From contig NZ_WBOL01000013.1 in the NCBI RefSeq assembly GCF_008973715.1, forward strand, positions 1-64,000: 64,000 nucleotides of DNA, in the 5' to 3' direction. Of the stretch, positions 26,563 to 35,235 are shown piece by piece; the stretch's first letter is position 1, and every line of letters begins with the position of its first letter. The position numbers and the translations under genes were made by a program. The DNA is from Nitrincola schmidtii (lineage in GTDB: Bacteria; Pseudomonadota; Gammaproteobacteria; Pseudomonadales; Balneatricaceae). Below the pieces are notes generated by a model. The model was not told the origin of the DNA. It made no database searches and was given only the letters and a program-made list of their open reading frames with translations.

Positions 26563-26777
26563 TGAATCAGCAACTCAACAATCCGCTACACGGCATTACG
26601 CTTGAAACAATCCTTACGAAACTTGTCGATCATTATGGCTGGGATGCGCTGTATGAGCAGATCAGCATTAACTGTTTTCATAATGAACCATCGATTAAGT
26701 CATCGTTGAAGTTCCTGCGTCGGACACAATGGGCACGAGATAAAGTCGAGGCGCTCTATATCAATACCTTTCACTAG
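26562..26777 (+). CDS. VF530-family (DUF2132) small DNA-binding protein
   Basis: 71 residues. The whole chain matches the VF530 family pattern: [28 protein letters not shown]...[32 protein letters not shown]. The family is described as small alpha-helical double-stranded DNA-binding proteins of unknown role. The ATG overlaps the blc stop, so translation is coupled. Confidence 0.88.
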   Translation: MNQQLNNPLHGITLETILTKLVDHYGWDALYEQISINCFHNEPSIKSSLKFLRRTQWARDKVEALYINTFH

Positions 26778-26830
26778 ACGCTAATCTTTATTACAGTTTT
26801 CGAGAGTTCGACCTAATCAGGAGCCACACC

Positions 26831-27349
26831 ATGTTCCGCTTGCTGTTAATCATGTTAGTGTTGATATTAAGTGCTTGCAGTTCCGTTCCCTCCAACCTGC
26901 AACTCGCAAATGAACAAGCGCTACTGGATTTTTCTGCCGCTAAAACAACTGAATCCACAGGGCAACTTGTACGCTGGGGTGGAGAGATAGCGGCCGTCAG
27001 AAATCTTGAACAAGGCAGTGTCATCGAGGTGGTTGAATTCACGTTGAATGCATCTGGACGTCCTATTAAATCAGACGTGAGCAGTGGCCGATTTAGAATT
27101 TTGGTAACTGATTTTATTGATCCCGTAATTTATGCAGAAGGTCGAGAGGTCACCGCCGTTGGGCAATTTACTGAACTTGAAACAGGTCAAGTCGGTGAGC
27201 AACCTTATCAGTTTCCTGTTCTAAAAGCTGAAAATGTCCATCTTTGGCCGGAACTGCAAGAACCGCCTAACCTGAATTGCAATTGCGATCCATTCTTCTT
27301 TCATCGTGGCTTTATGATGTCGCCGATTATTGTCGTACCGAGGGATTAA
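26831..27349 (+). CDS. slp: Slp-family outer-membrane lipoprotein
   Basis: 172 residues with a lipoprotein signal ending LILSAC (Cys16). The body matches Slp: VRWGGEIAAVRNLEQGSVIEVVEF, then GRPIKSDVSSGRFRILVTDFIDP and a YQFPVLKAENVHLWP end. Slp lipoproteins are induced by starvation or stationary phase in E. coli and sit in the outer membrane. AGGAG lies about eight bases before the ATG. The C-terminus has an unusual NCNCDPFFFHRGF segment with two further cysteines. The racemase gene starts directly after the stop. Confidence 0.9.
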   Translation: MFRLLLIMLVLILSACSSVPSNLQLANEQALLDFSAAKTTESTGQLVRWGGEIAAVRNLEQGSVIEVVEFTLNASGRPIKSDVSSGRFRILVTDFIDPVIYAEGREVTAVGQFTELETGQVGEQPYQFPVLKAENVHLWPELQEPPNLNCNCDPFFFHRGFMMSPIIVVPRD

Positions 27350-28051
27350 ATGAAAACCATTGGCCTAATCGGCGGAATGAGCTGGGAGTCGACTCAAACC
27401 TATTATCGACTGATCAACGAAGGCGTCAAAGCCGAGCTGGGTGGCCTTCATTCAGCCAAGCTGGTTCTCTACAGTGTCGATTTTGCCGAAATAGAATCAC
27501 TGCAACATCAGGGTAATTGGCCTGCGACAGCAGAGATCTTGATGAATGCCGCGCAAGCACTCGAACGTGCTGGAGCCGACTTCATTGTAATCTGTACTAA
27601 CACGATGCATAAAGTCGCCGAACAGATCGAGCAAGCAATTCGTATTCCGCTACTTCACATAGCAGACGCGACAGCAGCGGTATTGAAGCTAGACGCTATA
27701 AAGCGCATTGGACTGCTAGGAACACGGTTTACCATGGAACAAACCTTCTATCGCGAACGGCTGGAACATCATGGCATTCAAGTTATCATTCCTGACAAAC
27801 AGCAACGTGAGCGTATTCATTCTGTTATTTATAATGAACTATGCCTTGGTAAGATTAATGCCCAATCCAAACACGATTATTTAGAAATCGTTACGTCTTT
27901 GAAAGACCAAGGTGCTGAGGGAGTGATTTTAGGCTGCACCGAGATAGGTCTGTTAATCCAGCGCTCAGATACGAATGTTACACTCTATGATACGACTGAA
28001 ATACACGCTCACGAGGCCGTTAAAGTCGCACTCAATCATATTAAGGACTGA
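27350..28051 (+). CDS. Aspartate/glutamate racemase family protein (YgeA-like)
   Basis: 233 residues of the Asp/Glu/hydantoin racemase superfamily. It begins MKTIGLIGGMSWESTQTYYRLIN, typical of YgeA/RacX-type enzymes. The two catalytic cysteines are in VICTNTMHK (about residue 84) and LGCTEIGLL (about 196). It would interconvert L- and D-amino acids without PLP. The ATG directly follows the slp stop. Substrate preference cannot be told; YgeA of E. coli has broad specificity. Confidence 0.9.
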   Translation: MKTIGLIGGMSWESTQTYYRLINEGVKAELGGLHSAKLVLYSVDFAEIESLQHQGNWPATAEILMNAAQALERAGADFIVICTNTMHKVAEQIEQAIRIPLLHIADATAAVLKLDAIKRIGLLGTRFTMEQTFYRERLEHHGIQVIIPDKQQRERIHSVIYNELCLGKINAQSKHDYLEIVTSLKDQGAEGVILGCTEIGLLIQRSDTNVTLYDTTEIHAHEAVKVALNHIKD

Positions 28052-28053
28052 CT

Positions 28054-28530
28054 ATGAAAAAGATTAAAACGCTTTTTGCCCCTTTAATTCTTGCCCTTTT
28101 TTTGAGCACACAGGTATTTGCTAATATGGAAGCCTTTCCAGAAGCAGAAAAAGGGATGACTCGATTTGTACTCGAACTTCCCGCTCAAAATGATGAATCG
28201 GACTTTAAAGTTGAGCTATTAGTAGGACGCACCCTACTGACAGATGAGCACAATCGCTACTTTTTTGTTGGCGCTATTGAAGAAGTCGATATCGAGGGCT
28301 GGGGCTACACCCGCTATGTTGTCAATGAACTAGGGCCCATGGCCGGGACTTTAATGGCGGTAGATCCTAATACCCCGAAAGTGGAGCGCTTTATTTCATT
28401 AGGAGGAGAACCCTACCTCATCAGATACAATAGCCGTTTGCCGATCGTTGTTTATGTGCCAGAAGGCACGCAAGTTAAGTATCGTATTTGGCAGGCGGAT
28501 AAGGAATTTTCAGCGGTTAGAGAAGGCTGA
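28054..28530 (+). CDS. eco: Ecotin-type periplasmic serine protease inhibitor
   Basis: 158 residues with a signal peptide (cleavage after VFA, residue 23). The ecotin fold is recognisable: PEAEKGMTRFVLELP, FKVELLVGRTL, EGWGYTRYVV, YLIRYNSRLPIVVYVPEGTQVKYRIWQA. By alignment from memory with E. coli ecotin, the reactive loop GTLMAV places Leu100 at P1, where E. coli has Met84. Both cysteines of the E. coli disulfide (Cys50 and Cys87) are absent; Val103 stands at the second. The mature protein therefore has no disulfide. The gene starts two bases after the racemase stop and ends the operon. Confidence 0.92.
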   Translation: MKKIKTLFAPLILALFLSTQVFANMEAFPEAEKGMTRFVLELPAQNDESDFKVELLVGRTLLTDEHNRYFFVGAIEEVDIEGWGYTRYVVNELGPMAGTLMAVDPNTPKVERFISLGGEPYLIRYNSRLPIVVYVPEGTQVKYRIWQADKEFSAVREG

Positions 28531-28539
28531 CTAAAAGAC

Positions 28540-28563
28540 TGAAGCCTCCTCCGTGAGGCTTCA
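28540..28563. terminator. Shared terminator between ecotin and the YeeE operon
   Basis: TGAAGCCTC, six-base loop, GAGGCTTCA: a perfect 9-bp stem midway between the convergent ends at 28530 and 28577. On the minus strand it is followed by GTCTTTT, so it probably serves the minus-strand operon best. Confidence 0.65.
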
Positions 28564-28576
28564 AGACAATCGCGCG

Positions 28577-28762
28577 TCAATCGCGAGAGGATGGACAAGG
28601 TGCACCACAAGGTGCGCAGGCTCCAACATCTAACTGATTCAAGCTGGTGCGAGCATTACCCTGCCCTGTGTTAAATGCAAAAGTTGGGCTATGCAGGTGA
28701 TCCACCATGATCAACGCAAAGATAGCCAGTAGCGCAAAGATGACTCGATGTTTACGATACAT
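28577..28762 (-). CDS. Small membrane or secreted Cys-rich protein
   Basis: 61 residues from the ATG at 28762, which has GGGGAGG five bases upstream; the GTG two codons earlier is less likely. Residues 7-20 are hydrophobic (VIFALLAIFALIMV), giving a membrane anchor or uncleaved signal. The tail carries ACAPCGAPCP with cysteines at 49, 52 and 56, so a CxxC plus a further Cys. The ribosome-binding site lies just after the stop of the YeeE/YedE gene, and the gene is third in the rhodanese-YeeE operon. A role in handling sulfane sulfur or metal in the periplasm is suggested by context only. I recognise no family. Confidence 0.65.
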   Translation of the reverse strand: MYRKHRVIFALLAIFALIMVDHLHSPTFAFNTGQGNARTSLNQLDVGACAPCGAPCPSSRD

Positions 28763-28775
28763 ACTCACCTCCCCT

Positions 28776-30020
28776 TTAATCCGGCAGACTAAACTTGGGA
28801 CGTAATTTCACCCCAATAATGGAACCGAGAAAAGCAGAAGCAAACCAGATCCAACCATGCAAGCTCGCCGAGGCGATTCCCGAAAAGAAGGCACCCACAT
28901 TGCAGCCAAACCCTAAACGAGCACCATAACCCATCAATAAACCACCGATAATTGCCGCCAGAAAAGGCTTCAATTGTGGTAGATTTTTACCGGTTGCATT
29001 GAAGTTGTTCGCCAGTCCCGCCGCTAGCATGGCACCCAGTAAGAGCCCAAAGTTCATCACCGAGGTCACATTCACTAAAACAGAATCTCTGAGGGCTTGA
29101 GCTGGAAAATCCCAAGTCCAAAATTCATATTGGCTCATGTCCATGCCAAACGCTTGGGCCACTTTGGCGCCCCATAAACCAAAGGCAAAGGTAATGCTCC
29201 AAGGTGAACCACTGATCAGTAGTGTCAAAAGATTACCAACAGCTAACACAACGACGGCCCACATAAACGGCCAACGTCCTGTCAGTAATGTCGCGCCCCA
29301 ACCTTTTTCTCCCGGTCTAAACTGAATATCTGCATGACTAACGTGGCCATGAGATTTTTGTTCAACCTTTCTGATCCAAAGGTACACAGCTAGTAAGGCA
29401 ATTCCCTGAACAATCAGCGCACCAGTAACACCAAATCCTGAGATCAAACTAATAGGATCTGTTCCTGGACGATCTAACCACCAAGGTAAATGGAAGGTAC
29501 CAACTAAACTGCCAATGATGAAGAAAATCAGGGTCACCGTCATGCGTAAGTTACCAGCACCTACCGTAAACAGTGTTCCAGAGCCACAACCACCGCCCAG
29601 TTGCATGCCTAAGCCAAATAGGAAAGAACCAACTATCAAAGAGAGACCTACCGGTGCCACAGCACCGACCATACCCGGTTGACCTGAACCCAGCACAGGA
29701 ATCATTAATAGAGACGCTAAAGCGATGAGGATCAGTTGTGCGCGAAGGCCAGCACTCTCTTTTTTGACGATCAAATTACGCCAACCTGCCGTAAAGCCAA
29801 ACGCGCCATGATACAAAGCAACACCCAGAAGGCCACCCAGGAAAAACAGCCCCACTAAAAAAGGTGCTGTTTCCATGTAAATCAGCGTACCTAGCAAGCC
29901 GAGACCGATTAAAGCCACTAGTACCACAAACCCATCAATGCGAATACCCGTCGACTTTGCTTCAGCTTTTACTAAAGCATCAGCCGGATTCGATGAAAAG
30001 GTTTCCGTTAAATTTGACAC
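28776..30020 (-). CDS. Full-length YeeE/YedE family sulfur transporter
   Basis: 414 residues from the GTG at 30020, chosen because AAGGG lies seven bases upstream; a TTG eight codons earlier (30044) lacks a binding site. It has about nine or ten membrane segments in two homologous halves. The signature cysteines are in LGGGCGSGTLF and GFGCNVGAFFSGIASASLHGW. Characterised members import thiosulfate through cysteine-mediated relays. It is the middle gene of a three-gene operon: a periplasmic rhodanese upstream (30 bp gap) and a small Cys-rich protein downstream. The rhodanese may supply or receive the sulfur atom. Confidence 0.88.
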   Translation of the reverse strand: MSNLTETFSSNPADALVKAEAKSTGIRIDGFVVLVALIGLGLLGTLIYMETAPFLVGLFFLGGLLGVALYHGAFGFTAGWRNLIVKKESAGLRAQLILIALASLLMIPVLGSGQPGMVGAVAPVGLSLIVGSFLFGLGMQLGGGCGSGTLFTVGAGNLRMTVTLIFFIIGSLVGTFHLPWWLDRPGTDPISLISGFGVTGALIVQGIALLAVYLWIRKVEQKSHGHVSHADIQFRPGEKGWGATLLTGRWPFMWAVVVLAVGNLLTLLISGSPWSITFAFGLWGAKVAQAFGMDMSQYEFWTWDFPAQALRDSVLVNVTSVMNFGLLLGAMLAAGLANNFNATGKNLPQLKPFLAAIIGGLLMGYGARLGFGCNVGAFFSGIASASLHGWIWFASAFLGSIIGVKLRPKFSLPD

Positions 30021-30049
30021 TTGATTACCCTTGTTTATTACCAATCAGA

Positions 30050-31006
30050 TTAGTTTTGAAAACGCGCTAAGAAGCGAGAAATACCTCTTGATGGCACTTG
30101 AGTCACTCGCTCACCACCGTGAGCCCACTCAGCCATCGAGCCATCATATAGACTGATATTCTCAAGTCCAGCCACTTCACTAAATGCAAACCAATCTGTT
30201 GCGGCCCAGTGCCCTGTATTGCAGAAAGTCACCAAGTCAGATGCATCGGTTAAGCTATTGGCAACCAGTTGACGCTCTAACATAGACTCGTCTAAAAACC
30301 ATGCACCATCACGTTCCACTAGGAAACTCTGATGTTCGAAATTGATCGCTCCGGGTAAGGTTCCAGGTGCAGCCACAGGACCTGCTTGTGTTTGCCCAGT
30401 AAAAAACGCTTCAGGACGAGCATCCACTAAGCTTTGTGGGCGAGAGGCAACACGTGATTCGATTTCAGGAAGCTCAGCCAACAGCTCAGGACGAGGATTA
30501 GCAACATAACGAACAGGATGATACTCAGGACTGCCGGATGCCACAGGGAAACCAGCGGCTTGCCAACCTTTAAAACCACCATTAAGCAAAGAAACCTGTT
30601 CCTGACCTAGATACTTAAGGGTCCAATAGACACGCGCCGCTGAACCAAAATCAGTAGGGCCTGAACCGGCTGGAATCACGACAACATGACGATCTGGAGT
30701 CACGCCTAAACTACCGACTAACCTTTCCAAAGCAGATACAGAAGGCTTCAATCCAGTGACACCACCCCGGTTCTCGCGCCAGCCATCATCGGTATAACTG
30801 GAATAAAGACTTCCCGGAATATGTGCTGCCTCAAAACTGGCACGATCACCACCCTCATCGATACTGCTACGAACATCGATCATGATGATTGATTCATCAT
30901 CTAGACGATCTTTCAACCATTGCGAGGACACAAGGCCCGCTTGGGCATTAAGGGCAAAAACGGACAAGCCGCAGGCGAGTAAAACAGACTTCAAGATTTT
31001 TTTCAT
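30050..31006 (-). CDS. Periplasmic two-domain sulfurtransferase (rhodanese)
   Basis: 318 residues with a signal peptide (MKKILKSVLLACGLSVFALNAQA). Two rhodanese domains follow: an inactive N-terminal one (IMIDVRSS, GFKGWQAAGFPV) and a catalytic C-terminal one with active-site Cys262 in TFCNTGHWAATDW. It would move sulfane sulfur between thiosulfate, thiols or protein partners in the periplasm. It leads an operon with a YeeE/YedE transporter and a small Cys-rich protein. A perfect FNR-type box lies 50 bp upstream of the ATG, so expression may respond to oxygen. Confidence 0.9.
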   Translation of the reverse strand: MKKILKSVLLACGLSVFALNAQAGLVSSQWLKDRLDDESIIMIDVRSSIDEGGDRASFEAAHIPGSLYSSYTDDGWRENRGGVTGLKPSVSALERLVGSLGVTPDRHVVVIPAGSGPTDFGSAARVYWTLKYLGQEQVSLLNGGFKGWQAAGFPVASGSPEYHPVRYVANPRPELLAELPEIESRVASRPQSLVDARPEAFFTGQTQAGPVAAPGTLPGAINFEHQSFLVERDGAWFLDESMLERQLVANSLTDASDLVTFCNTGHWAATDWFAFSEVAGLENISLYDGSMAEWAHGGERVTQVPSRGISRFLARFQN

Positions 31007-31055
31007 GGGTCAACTCACGGTTTATAGGTTAAGTGCGCCCATTCTTAACAAAATG

Positions 31056-31069
31056 TTGATATACATCAA
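31056..31069. promoter_or_regulatory. FNR/ANR-type box upstream of the rhodanese operon
   Basis: TTGAT-ATAC-ATCAA matches the FNR consensus TTGATnnnnATCAA at all ten defined positions. It is centred 57 bp from the rhodanese ATG. A TATAAA at 31021-31026 on the minus strand could be the -10, which would put the box near -48. Confidence 0.55.
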
Positions 31070-31212
31070 TAGATCCTAAAAGAATATTTTAAGATATTTT
31101 TATTCTATAATGGAATATTAATTTAGGAGTTGCTGCAAAATGTGATTGTTAATTCACTGATATAATCGGTAGAGTAATCATTAAACAATGGAATAATACC
31201 TATGAGGTAACT

Positions 31213-31620
31213 TTGCTAGAAATATCGCCAAACATTACCCTTGCCGATTGGGAAATTGAGTTCCAAGCGATTCGAGCCCAAGGAGCAGGCGGCCAAAATG
31301 TCAACAAGGTGTCTTCAGCAGTACATCTTCGCTTTGACATCCAACGCTCGTCATTGCTTGCCTACTATAAAGAGCGTTTGATGCATTACTCAGATCAGCG
31401 TATTACCCAAGAAGGTGTGATAGTGATCAAAGCCCAACGTTTTCGTACCCTGGAAATGAACAAAGAAGATGCATTGCAACGCTTGAGGGAACTGATTCAA
31501 GCAGCCATTAAACCCACAAAAATGCGTCGAGCTACCAAGCCAACCAAAGGATCTCAACGGCGACGAGTCGATCAGAAAACTCAACGGGGAAAGGTTAAGG
31601 CATTACGTAAAGCGCCATAG
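31213..31620 (+). CDS. arfB: Alternative ribosome-rescue factor ArfB (YaeJ)
   Basis: 135 residues. The release-factor catalytic motif GGQ is at residues 26-28 in RAQGAGGQNVNKVSSAVHLRFD. The basic C-terminal tail (TKMRRATKPTKGSQRRRVDQKTQRGKVKALRK) enters the empty mRNA channel of stalled ribosomes. It hydrolyses peptidyl-tRNA on non-stop complexes. The start is TTG with GAGG six bases upstream; the in-frame context leaves no ATG option. It is divergent from the rhodanese operon. Confidence 0.94.
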   Translation: MLEISPNITLADWEIEFQAIRAQGAGGQNVNKVSSAVHLRFDIQRSSLLAYYKERLMHYSDQRITQEGVIVIKAQRFRTLEMNKEDALQRLRELIQAAIKPTKMRRATKPTKGSQRRRVDQKTQRGKVKALRKAP

Positions 31621-31662
31621 TAAATAAATAAAAACAAATCAATAATTACTGAGCATTGTAAA

Positions 31663-32400
31663 ATGAGCGACCTTAAACTCTACCAATTCCCCATTTCCCA
31701 TTATTGTGAAAAAGTACGCTGGGCATTGGACTTGAAAGGGCTTCATTATCAAACCCAAAATTTGTTGCCTGGATTTCATATCAAGGTTATTCGTCAATTT
31801 GCTAAATCTAGCGCTGTTCCTCTGCTTAAGCATGGTAATCAAGCTATCCAAGGATCAGCCGAGATACTCGATTACCTTGATACAATTAAAGTCGATACCT
31901 GTTACACCCCTGTTGATGCAACGCTGGCAAGAGAATGGGAATCAAGACTGGATTCAGAGTTAGGACCCGCTACTCGTGTTTTTGCCTATTATTATTTGTT
32001 AGATCATCCTAAGATTTTAGTTCCTTGGTTATCGACCGGCTTGCCGTTTTATTCACGCTGGTTATTTCGACTGCTCTTTCCAAAAATCGCACACGTTATG
32101 CGCAAGAAAATGCGTATCAACGCTGAAACTGCAGAAGCATCTCGCGTTGTTCTTGAACACCTATTAACAGAAGTCGCACAGATCTATCGAACTGAGAAAT
32201 ACCTGGCTGGTGATCACTTTTCGCGTGCCGATATTACCGCCTGCTCCCTGTTAGCGCCTTTGTTCATGCCACAAGAATACGGTATACATTGGGGCTCAAC
32301 TAACAGTTTCCCAATAGAATTTAAGCAGTGGATAGATGATCATCAAAGTGATCTCTTTGTAGTTGCAACCGTCTATCAAAAAAATAGGAAGGTTAATTAA
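31663..32400 (+). CDS. Glutathione S-transferase family protein
   Basis: 245 residues. The N-terminal thioredoxin-like domain begins LKLYQFPISHYCEKVRWALDLKG, and SSAVPLL...QGSAEILDYLD gives the cis-Pro and glutathione-binding SAE segment. A helical C-terminal domain with KYLAGDHFSRADITACSLLAPL follows. Substrate is unknown. The stop overlaps the next gene's ATG by one base, linking it to the ADP-ribosylglycohydrolase. Confidence 0.88.
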   Translation: MSDLKLYQFPISHYCEKVRWALDLKGLHYQTQNLLPGFHIKVIRQFAKSSAVPLLKHGNQAIQGSAEILDYLDTIKVDTCYTPVDATLAREWESRLDSELGPATRVFAYYYLLDHPKILVPWLSTGLPFYSRWLFRLLFPKIAHVMRKKMRINAETAEASRVVLEHLLTEVAQIYRTEKYLAGDHFSRADITACSLLAPLFMPQEYGIHWGSTNSFPIEFKQWIDDHQSDLFVVATVYQKNRKVN

Positions 32401-33335
32401 TGCAGTTAAAACGTGCTCAAGGATGCTTAGTCGGACAACTGGCAGGTGATGCCTTAGGCAGTTTGGTTGAATTTCAAGATGCTGACAGCATTAGCAAAAA
32501 CTATCCCAAGGGTGTACGCGAATTAGTCGATGGCGGTACTTGGAACACGCTGGCTGGTCAACCGACAGATGACTCCGAGATGGCGCTCGATCTTGCAAGA
32601 ATGCTGGTTAAGCATGGTCACTATGATGCTAATGAAGCCTTTAAAGCTTATCAAGGGTGGATTGACTCACAGCCATTTGATTGCGGTTTAACCATTAGTG
32701 ATGGACTCAAGGGCGTTCCCAATACCGACAGTCAAGCCAATGGAGCGTTAATGCGTATCAGCCCGTTAGGCATTTTTGCGGCTGAATCGTCTGATAAAGA
32801 GATCATCGATTGGGCGATGCAGGATGCGGCTCTAACTCACCCCCATCAAATCTGTCAGCAAGCCAATGCTTTATTTGTGCTTGGAATTGCCAGAGCCATT
32901 CAAAAGCGCCTCTCTGCAGCAGAGGTATATGAATTGATTGAAAATTATGCCAACCACTTGGATGTTGATTTTGAGCTAAAAGCCATCATCGGTGATGCCG
33001 CTTTCATGGCACCTTCAGATTACATAGATAAACAAGGCTGGGTATTAATTGCATTTCAAAACGCACTTTGGCAGCTTCTGCATGCACCCAATCTTGAGGA
33101 AGCACTGATCGATACCGTTGGACGTGGTGGTGATACGGATACCAATGCAGCCATTTGCGGGGCGCTTCTGGGTGCCGTTTATGGTATTGATGCCATTCCA
33201 CAGCAATGGCTTACGTCGATACTTGAATGTCGTCCATTGCAAGGTAAAGCAGGAGTTCATCGCCCAAGACCTGAGCGCTATTGGCCCGTGGATGCGCTTG
33301 AAATCGCTGGAAAGCTGCTACCCAGTCATCCCTGA
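32400..33335 (+). CDS. ADP-ribosylglycohydrolase family protein
   Basis: 311 residues of the DraG/ARH fold. The magnesium-binding motifs are visible: GDALGSLVEF, QPTDDSEMA (about residues 55-63) and GRGGDTDTNAAICGALLGA (about 241-259). The family removes ADP-ribose from proteins or nucleic acids. No matching ADP-ribosyltransferase is linked, so the target is unknown. Translation is coupled to the GST gene by TAATG. Confidence 0.9.
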   Translation: MQLKRAQGCLVGQLAGDALGSLVEFQDADSISKNYPKGVRELVDGGTWNTLAGQPTDDSEMALDLARMLVKHGHYDANEAFKAYQGWIDSQPFDCGLTISDGLKGVPNTDSQANGALMRISPLGIFAAESSDKEIIDWAMQDAALTHPHQICQQANALFVLGIARAIQKRLSAAEVYELIENYANHLDVDFELKAIIGDAAFMAPSDYIDKQGWVLIAFQNALWQLLHAPNLEEALIDTVGRGGDTDTNAAICGALLGAVYGIDAIPQQWLTSILECRPLQGKAGVHRPRPERYWPVDALEIAGKLLPSHP

Positions 33336-33540
33336 AATCAAGGATCGTAAGTATATGGTCACACTGGTAAACGCCATGATCGACTTAGGTGCTCCTTGTG
33401 TCAGCAACAAATCGCCCGCTGGAATAGCTACTCACAAAACTTCCGGCATTTGAAGGCGACCAACTTACATTGCATCATTAAGTACTCAACGTACAATGGT
33501 TCATTACTGCACGTATTATTAAATACAAACTGGAGACTCA

Positions 33541-35070
33541 ATGAGCTTAGATGAACCGCATCTTAATCTACGTAACCTAAATAAATCTGATTATCCTCAA
33601 CTTAAAGTGTTAATGGATCATGTCTATAACGACATAGGTGGTGCATGGCCAGAGAAAACCATTAACCGCTTAATCGAAGATTTCCCTGATGGGCAAATCG
33701 TTATTGAAGATGACGATCAAATTGTAGCGGTGGTTCTTAGCGTTCTGGTTGACTACGCCATCTTCTCTGATCCGCATAAATACAGTGACTTAATTGATCG
33801 CTATGAAAGAGTTAAGCACAAGGCTGACGGTGATGCACTCTACGGATTGGATGCTCTGATCGAGCCTAAATATCGTGGACATCGTTTGGGCAGACGTCTC
33901 TACGAAGCCAGAAAAGAACTGTGCCGATCATTAAATCTTCGGGCTATTTTAGCCGGTGGACGTATTCCCGGTTACCACGAATATGCGGATCAATTAAAGC
34001 CGACAGAATACCTTGATCATGTTGCCCGCAAAGAGATTCATGATCCAATTTTATCTTTTCAGCTCTCTAATGACTTTTTAGTTAAGCGTTTGATGCGCGG
34101 ATATCTTCCAGAGGATGATAATTCTAAGGGCTATGCAACGCTTTTAGAATGGAACAATATCCTTTATGAACCAGAGGATCGTGTTGTCAATGCCAAACCC
34201 ACTCAGGTTCGTGTGGGTGCAGTTCAATGGCAAATGCGTGAATTTGAGTCGGTTGAAAGTGCACTTCAACAAGTTGAATACTTTGTTGATGCATTATCGG
34301 ACTACCAAAGTGATTTTGCCGTTTTCCCTGAACTCTTCAACGCCCCTTTGATGGGACTGACAGAGCAAACCGACCCCAAAGCATATATCCGCTTTCTGGC
34401 AACATTTACTGAAACCTTCCGTACAGAACTTTTGCGAATGGCAGTCAGCTACAATATCAACATTATTGCGGGTTCGATGGTTGAGTTAGGTGATGATGAG
34501 CAACTTTACAATGTCGCCTACCTACTCAGAAGAGATGGTACTTTTGAACGCCAAGCAAAACTGCATATAACTCCTCAAGAACGCAGAGATTGGGTGATAA
34601 AGGGTGGAAATGAGCTAAATGTTTTTGACACCGACGCTGGACGTATCGGTATTTTAATTTGTTACGATGTTGAGTTTCCTGAACTAGGCCGTCTACTAGC
34701 CGATGATGATATGGATATCTTATTTGTCCCCTTCTGGACAGATACTAAGAACGGCTACTTACGCGTTCGTCATTGTGCACAAGCCAGAGCTGTTGAAAAT
34801 GAATGCTATGTTGTTACCTGCGGAAGCGTAGGAAACTTACCATCCATTGAAAGTTTGGATATACAGTATGCTCAATCGGCCGTTTTCACACCATCAGATT
34901 TTGCCTTTCCACATGATGCGGTGTTGAACGAAACGACTCCCAATACCGAGATGATTTTCTTTTCGGATCTAGATCTATCTAGCTTGAAAGTACTAAGAAA
35001 TGAAGGCTCGGTTACAAATCTCAAAGATCGTCGCTTGGATCTATTCTCTCTTAAAAGACGACGTAAATAG
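33541..35070 (+). CDS. GNAT acetyltransferase-nitrilase (carbon-nitrogen hydrolase) fusion
   Basis: 509 residues. The N-terminal about 200 residues are a GNAT domain (NLRNLNKSDYPQLKVLM, then the acetyl-CoA loop IEPKYRGHRLGRRLYEARKEL). The C-terminal about 290 are a nitrilase-superfamily hydrolase with the catalytic triad Glu in FPELFNAP, Lys in RQAKLHITP and Cys in LICYDVEFPELGR. The arrangement is a known fusion class related to B. subtilis YhcX. It probably hydrolyses an amide and acts on an amine. GGAG lies seven bases before the ATG. The gene appears monocistronic. Confidence 0.9.
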   Translation: MSLDEPHLNLRNLNKSDYPQLKVLMDHVYNDIGGAWPEKTINRLIEDFPDGQIVIEDDDQIVAVVLSVLVDYAIFSDPHKYSDLIDRYERVKHKADGDALYGLDALIEPKYRGHRLGRRLYEARKELCRSLNLRAILAGGRIPGYHEYADQLKPTEYLDHVARKEIHDPILSFQLSNDFLVKRLMRGYLPEDDNSKGYATLLEWNNILYEPEDRVVNAKPTQVRVGAVQWQMREFESVESALQQVEYFVDALSDYQSDFAVFPELFNAPLMGLTEQTDPKAYIRFLATFTETFRTELLRMAVSYNINIIAGSMVELGDDEQLYNVAYLLRRDGTFERQAKLHITPQERRDWVIKGGNELNVFDTDAGRIGILICYDVEFPELGRLLADDDMDILFVPFWTDTKNGYLRVRHCAQARAVENECYVVTCGSVGNLPSIESLDIQYAQSAVFTPSDFAFPHDAVLNETTPNTEMIFFSDLDLSSLKVLRNEGSVTNLKDRRLDLFSLKRRRK

Positions 35071-35085
35071 TTCTACATGGCTTTT

Positions 35086-35136
35086 CTAGTCAACTTCGAT
35101 ACGGTTTCTACCTAGCTCTTTAGCTTGAAATTTGCT
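35086..35136 (-). pseudogene. Fossil of a GGDEF-domain C-terminus
   Basis: On the minus strand this stretch reads KFQAKELGRNRIEVD followed by a stop. That is the conserved last segment of GGDEF domains (typically ALYxAKxxGRNR). No ORF continues upstream of it. It lies between the convergent nitrilase-fusion gene and the GGDEF-EAL gene, and probably marks a lost diguanylate cyclase. Confidence 0.55.
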
Positions 35137-35235
35137 ACACCCGTTAAAGAATCTGTATGTGCTAAATAATAGTGGTATGAGTGACTATACATTTGTCATT
35201 TAGCATACCGAGGAATACCAAATTGGGTGTATGGT

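Noticed and set aside
31141-31158. CRP-like TGTGA...TCAC sequence before arfB
   Set aside because: The spacing between halves is eight bases, not six, so it does not match the CRP consensus.
33118-33453. Plus-strand frame overlapping the ADP-ribosylglycohydrolase end
   Set aside because: Mostly out of frame with a well-supported gene and without its own start signals or recognisable similarity.
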